Below, piece by piece: positions 1 through 8,600 of a DNA stretch of 22,212 nt. The stretch's first letter is position 1. Each line of letters starts with the position of its first letter. The stretch comes from Euprymna scolopes (taxonomy: Eukaryota > Mollusca > Cephalopoda > Sepiida > Sepiolidae): contig CM044508.1 of the NCBI GenBank assembly GCA_024364805.1, positions 19,516,107 to 19,538,318 on the forward strand, written 5' to 3'. The translations under genes and the position numbers were made by a program. Below the pieces are notes generated by a model. It was given only the letters and a program-made list of their open reading frames with translations, was not told where the DNA came from and did no database searches.

Positions 1-21
1 ATATATATATATATATATATA
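1..21. repeat. (AT)n microsatellite at left edge
   Basis: Pure AT dinucleotide run at the window boundary. The right edge is also (AT)n, so true lengths cannot be judged. Confidence 0.95.
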
Positions 22-2320
22 CATAAGTTTTATAAAGGAACGATAGATTTAAAGTTTTAAAGTAGTTACGTATTCATAAAACCTTAGATATGTTCTTAAA
101 GATTCGGGAACAATTTAATTATTTTCCCAGTAAAAAATTTGATAGAATACCCGTTTGGATTTTATTTATTTCTAAAGCTTTTATCTTTATAGAAATATGA
201 CACAGTCACACGCATAAAAGCAGAGTTAATCAGTTTTGTATATTAAAGGTAAATAAAGATAAACATACCGTTTCAATTTAGTAATGTCCGATTTATGATT
301 GAAGCTGGTCACCAATATTTTTATTTTGGTGGTCTCACTCTTCGCATGCGATGGTATGAGGCAGAAAAAATTTAATTCAGTTTCTTTTACTATTTGATTA
401 ATGTGCCAGGCTCAAGAATAATTGAAAAACGTCCTCAGAGTATATTTTCTTTCATCCAAACAGTAGATTGAAAAAGGAATGTAGAAATATACGATTCTCC
501 ATTATATTCGTCGTCCATCCATTAGAAGTGTTTCCAGCAGACTGGGTATTGGGCGAGATTGCTTTGCAATCCGGAAGGCTCCATTAATTCTAACGAAAAA
601 TAGGGGCATGCGATCGGAGATGCGCAAATCGGATTCATACACTAAGCTTCAAATATTTCCATATAAGATATTTATATGGTTGAGATTATTACTTTCGGGT
701 ACTTTTATAAACGCTTTATATCTGGAACAGTAGCATATCTGGTCAAAATGCTCATATAAGATTTTGAACTGTGAAAAGACCATTTAACCGGACGTGGGGG
801 ACACAATTGCTGATAAAAAGAAATTATTTCCGATTACAACTGAAAAATAACATGAATATTTGTAAAGCGGAATATAAATGTGAGTTTTATACGGAATAAT
901 TTAAGAGAATTTGCATGTTTTATTCTCTTTGTTTTGCTATTGTTCCGGACAAAACATCACTTCATACTTCGTATATTAGTTGTTTTCAGTGGAACGATGT
1001 ATAAGCCAAGGGTAACCTTGTTTATTAGTGCTATAAGATTGTTGTCTTTAAGATACATCTAAGATTACAAGATTCATGCCGGTCAAATGCAAACGCGAAT
1101 ATTTCTAACATACACAATCATCCATTACAAAGCAGAACTTTATGCTGTGGAAAAATATAAAATATTAAGTTATTTAAATACAATTATCTTGATCTGGTTT
1201 TTCTAAGCAGAATAAAACTGGTATATACGCCAAAATTAAGTTGTATAGCTTTTTTTTCAATTTACACCCCAAACAAGGCACAGTGCCACTTTGAAGTAGG
1301 CGGCTTCTATAGGGGATATAAGTTGCGGGGATTTTATGAAGGAAGATGAGTAGTAAGATACCTGTTCACATTACATTTGAACTTCTGCATGTCAGTACAG
1401 TTGGGAAAGCGGAAGCTCGGAAGGGAGTTCTAAAGTCCAGCAGTTCGAGAAAACAAACTTTTGGAGCAGAAGGCTTTCTTACATCAAGGGATATCTACTG
1501 TGAAGGGGTGGGATTTAGCTGCTTGTCAGGTTTGTCGGGGCTATTTACGCAGAAGGGGTTCGAGTGCTTGTAGTGCGTCAGAGCATTCACCATTAAAGTA
1601 TGTATGGAACAGCCAGAAAGATGCAAAATTTCATCGATTGTACAAAGACTGAAGCCTATATGACAGTCCAGGACCTGTCAGTTTGGCGACTCTCTTTTGA
1701 ACCCTGTCTAGGAGTGGGAAACAAGTAAAGCAGATGCACAAGTCCAAATGTGACAACAGCACTCCATACATGGGCGAACTAATTCAAGTAACTTTGAAAA
1801 GGTATGATGAATCAATTTTTATTTTAAGTATGTGGTATTCGTTGAAAAACTAATACGAATGCATCGCATCTTCACTGCAACCTCCCTCTCACAAACCTAA
1901 CGTTGTTAGTCACAGATTTTTTTTATAAATACTATTACGGTAGGGGTTGTTTAGAATTTCCTGAGAAATACCTCGCTTTCCTTTGTTCCAGTTTGTTATA
2001 CTTGTTAATCAGATTGTATCCATTAATTCGCTGTTTTGCTGCGTCATTGAAATGCAGCATTTAATGTAAATAACTTCTTTTTCAGATCATCAGGCTTGTG
2101 TAACTCTTTTTTTTGCAGACTGTCTTCTTTCTACCTATAGCCATGGCCATTTAAAGACTCCAGACAATAAACATTCGCTGCCTTTGCGATAATCACATTT
2201 CGTTCTTCTTATAGCAAGCGTCTTCACGCCTGTCTCAAGCGATTCCCGTTGTTTGGGTAACTTGGGTGTCCTATTGGTCAAATAGACTACGATTAACATG
2301 TAGTACCAGAAATATTTCAA
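22..2320. other. Unassigned AT-rich DNA, no supported gene
   Basis: About 2.3 kb with only short open frames (60-75 codons). None has a recognisable domain, and long stretches lack any reading frame. The ATG-initiated frame at 1346-1573 and the minus-strand frame at 2135-2320 resemble no family I know. I see no terminal repeats, tRNA-like boxes or splice-organised coding exons here. Confidence 0.5.
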
Positions 2321-2324
2321 ATAA

Positions 2325-2407
2325 TATTTACAAACGGATTTTTTATTATTCTTATTACAAATAGTATTTACAAACGGCTTTTTTATTATTTTTATTATTA
2401 TTAAACG
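2325..2407. repeat. ~40-bp tandem duplication, T-rich
   Basis: The string TATTTACAAACGG occurs at 2325 and again at 2365, each followed by a T-rich/TTATT tract. A partial third TAAACGG follows near 2401. The period is 40 bp with a few differences, so this is a small local tandem duplication. Confidence 0.7.
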
Positions 2408-2500
2408 GTGGGATTAGGGAGAAAAAGAACCTTGGAAGTAACGTATGCATCAAACGTACCCACTTTAAAAACATATAGTAGACTATCATACACACTCACA

Positions 2501-2502
2501 CA

Positions 2503-2558
<56 letters not shown>
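2501..2558. repeat. (CATA)n(TA)n compound microsatellite
   Basis: Tetranucleotide CATA repeats (2501-2530) run straight into TA repeats (2531-2558). The TA run abuts the orphan Tc1-like terminal repeat, and TA is the Tc1/mariner target. Confidence 0.95.
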
Positions 2559-2560
<2 letters not shown>

Positions 2561-2645
2561 TATATGTTGTTTAACAGTTACATAAAAGTTAGCTTATATT
2601 TGCAGCTTTTTAAGAAAATGACAAATGCTGAATTTCTTTTTATGC

Positions 2646-2647
<2 letters not shown>
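2559..2647 (+). repeat. Orphan right-end terminal inverted repeat of a Tc1-like element
   Basis: This block aligns in the same orientation with the right end of the neighbouring Tc1-like transposon (about 4126-4210). Shared landmarks in order are GGTAT, GTTA, AGCTTA, TTTGCAG/CTGCGG, GAAAATGA, a TGC..ACTTTCTT-like stretch and ATG(G)CGG. It is followed by (TA)n (2648-2690) and then by the inverted left end of the intact-length copy, giving two TIRs head to head. It is probably the last end of a second copy, the rest of which is not recognisable upstream. Confidence 0.7.

Positions 2648-2690
<43 letters not shown>
2648..2690. repeat. (TA)n tract between two facing Tc1 ends
   Basis: Pure TA repeat of about 43 bp lying between two inverted transposon termini. 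Tc1/mariner elements insert at TA, so the tract may be an expanded target site or a pre-existing microsatellite. Confidence 0.9.
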
Positions 2691-2694
<4 letters not shown>

Positions 2695-4217
2695 CATAAA
2701 AAGAAATTCCGCATTTGTGATCTTCTTCAAAAACTGCAAATATAAGCTAAATTTGATTCAAATGTTAAAACAACCGATACTTCATTTGATTCACCTTTTA
2801 TTCCTCTATATTTTACCTGTTCATGTTTGACTTTTAATTCAAGTATCATAGTGTTCATGTCAAGTTAAAAAATAGCTTCAAATAGAGAAGTGAAAAACAA
2901 CTACGCAGTAATAAATGAACTTAAAACCAGCTAAGAATATACTAATTGTAAAATATCCACCTATTATCATCTCTAATTGTAATTATTGTTGATCCTATGT
3001 TATACAACGTAATATTTAGTCCATATATCTCAAGTGTCTCTTAGTGATTGTCAGGGGCTCATTAATATTCACCTTTCTGGTTTATCCGATCAAGAAATCG
3101 GCCGTAGATTGAAATGTAATGAGGCAGAGATACGAATGAATGTACAAAAGCACCAAAACACCGGCAGTGTTTGTGATGTCCCTCAATTTGGTCGTCCTAG
3201 AGTAACTTCTTGCAAGGAAAACAATGCTATCAAGATCCCCAGCCTCAGAAACAGATTTGAAACGACTCCCCAAATTCAACAAAAGTATAATCTTGTTAAA
3301 AAGGTTATCTACTTCTACAATAAAAACAGATTGAAGGAATTTAATTTGCAAGGTTGTGTTGCATGACGCAAGCCAATGATTTCTGTATGATTTCAGATGC
3401 AATGAAGATCATGACTCTTCATATTGGTCCAAAGTAATTTTTAGCAACGAAAGTAAGTTCAATAGGCTAAGCAGTTATGGTAGGCACTACGTCCGTCGAA
3501 GGAAGGACGGATTATTTAATCCTAAGTGTTCAATTTCAATGCTGCAAGGTGGTGCAGGTTCAGTTTTGGTGTGGGGTGTAATTACTGGCAATGAGCTAGG
3601 ACCTATGGGTCACTTGCAAGGTCAAATAAATTTGACCAAGTATAATATTATGTTGACTGAGCTTTTTCTACTCTACTAGTGCCGCAATTTGAATGATAAT
3701 TTTATCTTTATGCAGGATAATGTTCTCAATCACACAATGTCAAGAGGTTTCTTTGAAGAGCTACGCAATGATAAAATTTCAAATCTGGAAAAATTAGAGA
3801 CAAACATTAAAGAGAAGTGGAACGCCCTTTCACCGGAGTATTGCTCAGAATAATTAAAGAGAATGGTCCAAAATTTGTACGCTGTCAAATTGCAGAAAAA
3901 CAATGCTATTAAATATTAACTAGTTCCTTGTATTTTTGTTGCATTTGTATTGCATAAATGTTCTAAAGTTACATTTAAATAACAATTTTCCATTGTGCGG
4001 AGTTTCTTTTTGCCTTCTCGATTTGAAGTTTATTTTTTAAATCGATATGAATATAAGGACACTTAAATTACAAGTCAAATGTAAACCGGAAAATGATAGA
4101 GGAATAAAAGGCGAATACAAATGAGGTATGGGTTATTTAAAAAGTTACGTACAATTAAGCTTAAATCTGCGGTTTTTGAAAAAATGAAAAGTGCGGACTT
4201 TCTTTATGGCGGCACTG
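2691..4217 (+). mobile_element. Degraded Tc1-like DNA transposon with long TIRs
   Basis: The right end (about 4080-4217) read in reverse complement matches the left end from 2691. The match covers the terminal GCCGC block, an AAAGAAA-TCCGCA block, a TTCAAAAAC.GCA block, TAAGCT, and an inner CCTTTTATTCCTCTAT block near 2797-2812. The inverted repeats are therefore roughly 130-140 bp. The right end finishes in GGCGGCACTG followed by TA. The left end is missing the matching outermost CAGT and fades into (TA)n. Total length is about 1.5 kb, close to the usual 1.3-1.7 kb of Tc1 elements. The transposase inside is broken, so the copy is dead. Confidence 0.85.
3034..3919 (+). pseudogene. Tc1-like transposase, disrupted
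   Basis: The product would be a cut-and-paste transposase that binds the terminal repeats and inserts at TA. The N-terminal paired-like HTH region is clear: an LSDCQ..I..HLSGLS.QEIGRRL stretch, then NTGSVCDVPQFGRPRVTS, then SLRNRFETTPQ (3034-3270). The expected start codon is GTG here, not ATG. After about 3290 the frame breaks, and it resumes around 3420 with WSKVIFSNESKF. The first catalytic Asp of the usual FSDES is Asn. GSVLVWGVI and FMQDN follow, the latter with the second Asp intact. The third acidic residue and the SPDLNPIE motif are absent: the coding sequence jumps from RGFFEEL to an LEKLETNIKEKWN-like C-terminus, implying an internal deletion of roughly 25-30 codons. In-frame stops also occur (for example near 3680 and 3850). 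The identification is firm and the gene is non-functional. Confidence 0.88.
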
Positions 4218-4364
4218 TATATATCACTTTCTACTCAATTTATATGAAATAAATATATTAGAAAGATGTATTTTGAGTCCAACATGCGTTGTGATAATTA
4301 TTCTTAATTAATAAAGAATTAGGCAGACACAATCTTTAAAATTCACCACGATTCTCTTATCTTG

Positions 4365-4394
4365 TATGTTTATTATAATATTGGCTATAGTATA
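4365..4394 (+). repeat. Single left-hand unit of the 30-bp minisatellite
   Basis: A 30-bp unit starting TATGTTTATTATAATATTGG matches the repeated unit of the array at 5749-6435. It lies immediately left of the LINE, so the LINE appears to have landed inside or at the edge of a pre-existing array. Confidence 0.75.
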
Positions 4395-4410
4395 TAATAA
4401 AATAAATAAA

Positions 4411-5748
4411 TAGAGAAATAGTCAACCACCTCAGCAGGAATAACCTTCTTAGTGGCAAACAATATGGTTTCCGCTCTGCAAGATCTACCGCAGATGTGTT
4501 GACGGTTATATCCCACAGGATTAGTGAATCTCTTGACAAAGGCTTCCTTTCTAGGGCAATTGCTCTTGACATATCAAAGGCCTTCGACAAGGTATGGCAT
4601 AAGGGTCTACTTCACAAGATTTCCAGCTACGGTATAACTGGAAATGTTTTCTCAATCATTAAATCATTTCTCTCCCATAGGCTCGTAAGAGTAGTGGTAG
4701 ATGGACAAAAATCGGAGGCCTGCAGTATTAATGCTGGAGTCCCTCAGGGGTCAATCCTGGGCCCAACTCTCTTCCTGATCTACATCAATGACCTCCCTAA
4801 ACACATACTTAAATCATTCGTTGACATCTATGCTGATGAAACGACCATCTACGGCAACATCTAAGGCTGTAAATGACAAAGTTCTCTCTGATTCTCTCTC
4901 CTCTGATCTCTAGCGCGTGGTTCAGTGGAGGAAGATGTGACTGGTTACCTTTAATGCATCCAAAACTTAACTCCTATCCTTACATCATCAACGCTCTGAT
5001 CCCCATCTGGCATCAATTGTGATATATGGCTCTCGTCTGGGTGAGGCCCCGTGTTTTGACAAGCTTCTGGGTTTGACCTTTACTTCTGATCTGAAATGGA
5101 ACACGTACATCAAGTCTGTTGCCAAGGTCGCTGGAAAGATGGTGGGATCCTTCTACCGCTCCAGAAGATATCTCACTGCTGATGCAATTCTCTCTCTATA
5201 TGAAAGTCAAGTACGTCCAAGGATGGAATACTGTTGCCATATCTGGGCAGGATCTGCTAAAACAGCCTATCCTGCCTTGACAGAGTACAAAATAGACTTC
5301 GTGGCTTAGTGGGGGATGCCTTTTTCTCTACCCTGCAACCTCTCTCCCACAGAAGAGACGTTGCGAGCCTATCCTTGTTTTATCGTTATTTCCATGGCAG
5401 GTGCTCGTGTGCCCCCTTGCCAATCGTTCACGAAAAACACCCGTCTAGCTGAATCCACTGTGAAAAATTTCCCCCACTCTTTATCTGTGCCTAAATCAAA
5501 ACGCGGATTCCATGAACAAAGCTTCTTTCTTAGAACTGCACGCCTGTGGAACTCTGTTCCGTCTGCCTGCTTCCCACCGGACTACAACTTGGATATATTC
5601 AAGTCCAACGTTAACAAAGTCCTAATGAACCGCTCCCTTAAGTAAACACTTCATCAAATCTCCACACTAACGTAATGTACTTGCAATAACCCTTATCCCT
5701 GAGTGGCTTCCGGGCCTTGATAAGTTGTGATCACTGTGTAAAAAAAAA
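4411..5748 (+). mobile_element. 5'-truncated jockey/CR1-type LINE with poly(A) tail
   Basis: This is a non-LTR retrotransposon fragment. It begins abruptly inside the reverse transcriptase and ends in a short A run (5740-5748) next to minisatellite units. A full LINE of this type is several kb, so only the second half of its second ORF and a short 3' UTR (about 5645-5739) remain. 5' truncation plus a 3' A tail is the usual product of target-primed reverse transcription. No clean target-site duplication is visible in the low-complexity flanks. Confidence 0.88.
4415..5645 (+). pseudogene. LINE reverse transcriptase (ORF2) C-terminal half, disrupted
   Basis: Before decay this encoded the RNA-dependent DNA polymerase of a LINE. 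Visible motifs in order are KQYGFRSARSTADVL, LDISKAFDKVWHKGLL (catalytic motif A), AGVPQGSILGPTLFLIYIND (motif B) and DIYADETTIYG (4835-4860). The last is motif C, where the usual F/YADD reads ADE, so the second catalytic Asp is changed. A stop follows at 4861. Homology resumes in other frames with LLGLTFTSDLKWN...VAGKMVGSFYRSRRYL, then RPRMEYCCHIWAG, then SHRRDVASL, and SFFLRTARLWNSVPSACFPP near the C-terminus (about 5520-5580). The last segment is typical of jockey/CR1-like LINEs. Several frame breaks make it a pseudogene. The exact clade cannot be fixed by eye. Confidence 0.88.
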
Positions 5749-6435
5749 TTGCTATACTATAGATGTTTATTATCATATTTGCTATAGTATATATGTTTAT
5801 TATAATATTGCATATACTATAGATGTGTATTATAATAATTGTTATACTATATATGTTTATTATAATATCTGCTATACTATATATATATTTATTATAATAT
5901 TTGCTATACTATATATGTTTATTCTAATATTTGCTATACTATATATGGTTATCATAATATATTCTATATTATATAGGTTTATTATAATATTTGCTATGCT
6001 ATTTATGTTTATTATTATATTTGCCATAATATATATGTTTAATATATTTGCTATACTATATATGTTATTTCTAATATTTGCTATACTATATATTCTTATT
6101 ATAATATGTGCTATAATATATGTTTATTATATTTGCTGTACTATATGTATTTATAATAATCATTTATATACTATATATGGTCATTATAATATTGGCTATA
6201 CAACATATGTTCATTATAATATTTGTTATACTATATATGTTTATTATAATATTTGGTAAACTATATATGTGTGTGTAATAATATTGTTTATACTATATAT
6301 GTTTATTCTAATATTTGTTTTACTATATATTTTTACTATAATATTTGTTATACTATATATGATTATTATAATATTTGCTATACTAAATATTTTTATTTAA
6401 TATTTGCTATACTGTATATGTGTATTATAATACTA
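5749..6435 (+). repeat. 30-bp AT-rich minisatellite array (~22-23 units)
   Basis: Units of 29-32 bp, consensus near TATGTTTATTATAATATTTG plus CTATACTATA, repeat about 22-23 times with modest divergence. Because 30 is a multiple of three, the array produces long open frames (5717-6259 and 6253-6516) made of a decapeptide repeat rich in Ile, Tyr and Phe. I read these as by-products of the repeat length, not genes. The array ends sharply at TACTAGCTGC near 6431. Confidence 0.93.
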
Positions 6436-7200
6436 GCTGCAAGGAGCTCTCACTCTATAAAACACATAAGCAGAGTTGTGACATCACAATTTTGTTTGCA
6501 TTTTATTTTTTACTAATTTTCAGAAATAAAGCGCTATTTTTGTGTATTTTACTGCGGTATTAAATGAATGCCATAGATATCAGTGTTTCCGGTTTAAATC
6601 ATCATCTCTAACACTCCAAATTTTATTTTTAAATAAATATAGAGAAATAAGTATATTATCCACAATTTGCCAATAAATTATATTATTATAAAGTCTTTCT
6701 TGTGATCTATACATAATTTTGCTGGATTCAATGTGAATAATTAAGCTGGTCTGGATGAGTATCCATTTAAATGCTGATACTTGAGGTAAGATAAATAGAA
6801 GGAAGTGCAAAATTCCTCATATGAACTAGTGGATAGGCATGTCAATTGAAATTTATTTAGGCTTCGAATGCTATTTTTTAAGATTTGGTTAGAGAATACC
6901 TTGAGAGTGTATAAGCGTTATGTCAGGTTGTCCTGAGAAACACATGTATAAAGAAACAGAACTCACGAACAGTTGTGGTCTCTTGGGTAATCAAACCGCT
7001 TGACTCCCATGTTCGATTAAGTAATCACTAAACTTTGGTTGTGATGAAATCAAAATAAAAGACCAGATTGTTTGCAGTACAAAACGAGAATGAACGTCCG
7101 AAGAAATATGATTGAGAAGCGTAAGAGAGCCAGCGAAGTAATCTATTGTTTATTGCAGCAGCTATTTAACCTTGTATTAAAAATTATTGAGAACACTCAC
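6436..7200. other. Unassigned AT-rich DNA with a weak tRNA-like patch
   Basis: No supported gene. Around 6965-7025 a TGGTCTCTTGGGTA stretch lies upstream of ATGTTCGATTA. The spacing resembles the A and B boxes of a tRNA-derived SINE, but the match is degenerate and no stems can be drawn with confidence. Confidence 0.3.
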
Positions 7201-7204
7201 ATAT

Positions 7205-7950
7205 ATTTTGCTTCGTGTCCAGGACACTTTATTTACATTTTGGCCCCCCGACAAAAGGTGGGTGGAACTGTAAATTCACGCTTGTCTGTTCGTCCGTTCG
7301 TCTGTCCGTACATTTCTCAATAACTAGGCCTTGGATTTTTTTTTTAATTTTGCACAAACATTAAACATGATATGAGTAAAAAAGGAACAGAGGGAAATTT
7401 CCAAGAAAACTCCCCCCCGTAAGCGGTCCTTTCGGGTTAAAATTGCTCAAATTGACATTTTTTGTGTTTATTAAAAAGCAATGATGCCTTGGAATTTTTA
7501 TACATCTTTCTGAAAAGTTGTAACTAACTCATTTCTATATAATTTTGTTTGTTTATACTTCGCGATAACTCAGATGCTCTTTTAGGGCTAAGAAAACACT
7601 CCATTTTGGGGACAATTTTACCATATTTGTCTGAAATTTTCTGTGTATGTCTATTTAGCTTTTTTGCACGGTGCTGAACTCAAATATAATATGTTAAGGA
7701 CTTGAGGGCTTTTGGGGCTTAATGGGGTGGGTCAAATGATTGGCATTTCTTTTTTTGCATGGTGCAGAACTAAAATTTACATATGTTAAGTCCTAAAACT
7801 GCACTGTTTGTTCATTTTCACCAGGATTGACGTCACTTTGGGGGCTAAATGGGGAGGGGCTAAATGCTAAACTTAGTCATTTTTTATGCCTCGTTTTTTT
7901 TTGTTTTGTTTTTTTTTTCATTATAAATAAAATAAACTTAAACATTGTAT
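7205..7950 (+). repeat. Unclassified dispersed-repeat-like segment with CTGTCCGT motifs and ~91-bp duplication
   Basis: It opens with GGCCCCCCGACAAAAGGTGG and then repeated GTCTGT/CGTCCG motifs (7283-7311). Two diverged copies of a block starting TTTTTTGCA(C/T)GGTGC follow, at 7660 and 7751 (period ~91 bp); each continues into ATGTTAAG and then a G-rich AATGGGG-type stretch. Poly-T tracts close the segment near 7890-7920. The style is that of an interspersed repeat, but I cannot name the family and see no coding capacity or terminal repeats. Confidence 0.4.
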
Positions 7951-8330
7951 TTTCTTTGTGTGGGTGGCAATTTTTGCTTCAAATCAAATATGATTATTGA
8001 AGTACAATTCTTACTTACTCCCTTGAATAAATCTTTAACCACTAGACAGATTTCGTGATATCACAAGAAAACATGTACGATGCTGAACGAGCAACGGCAA
8101 ATGTGTGCTGATCGACGATTATTATGATTAGTCAAGCCAAACATTTTTATCAGCTAAAATATATTTCAAAATAATACAAATAGTTAGATATTTATTTATA
8201 TTTCATCGTCACAGGGAATGTTTACGTAAAAATGATATAACAATTTAGTTTTACAACTTAGAAATAATGACATGTAAAAACATCAGGTGATTATCTTAGT
8301 GACATACACTAATGACAGTCCTGGATATGA
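7951..8330. other. Unassigned AT-rich DNA
   Basis: No reading frame, repeat structure or RNA-like signal that I can support. Confidence 0.4.
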
Positions 8331-8337
8331 CCTTAAA

Positions 8338-8600
8338 CTATATCCAATGGTGAGGCCCCAGCTTGCGGGCTTTGGGGAGTGTGGAGCCACCCTTTAATTG
8401 CCATTGCTCCCAGGTCCATTCTGACCCAGGCTGGTAGTACCCGTGAGGGTTCCAACTATGGGTTAAATAGAAAGCAACTTTAAATATATATATATATATA
8501 TACTCTATTAAAAAGGTGTACTTCAAAATCACAGGATTCGGCATTAAATAACCTGAAAAGGGTTGATACGCCGTAAAACAAAAACAACCAACCAATCTAC
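8338..8600 (-). repeat. Possible interspersed repeat, GC-richer island with (AT)n
   Basis: A GC-richer block (about 8345-8460) in an AT-rich setting, read best on the minus strand. It contains GGTACTACCAGCCTGGGTCA and CCCGCAAGCTGGGGCCTCAC. An (AT)9 tract (8485-8502) interrupts it. The minus-strand frame through it has no recognisable domain. The composition contrast suggests an inserted repeat, but I cannot name the family. Confidence 0.35.

Noticed and set aside
1346-1652. Two overlapping frames of 75 and 63 codons near a G-rich patch
   Set aside because: They are in different frames with no domain, no partner exons and no compositional support.
2408-2830. 140-codon frame as a gene
   Set aside because: It consists of CATA/TA microsatellites and the facing Tc1 terminal repeats.
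3082-3402. Minus-strand 106-codon frame
   Set aside because: It is the antisense shadow of the Tc1-like transposase.
4357-4590. Minus-strand 77-codon frame
   Set aside because: It is the antisense shadow of the LINE reverse transcriptase and its AT-rich flank.
5717-6516. Long open frames of 180 and 87 codons as a membrane-protein gene
   Set aside because: They are translations of a 30-bp minisatellite. The hydrophobic look comes from AT-rich codons, and the frames switch where unit length varies.
6965-7030. tRNA gene or clear SINE at TGGTCTCTTGGGTA...TGTTCGATTA
   Set aside because: Box spacing is suggestive, but the B box lacks its final C and no cloverleaf can be drawn.
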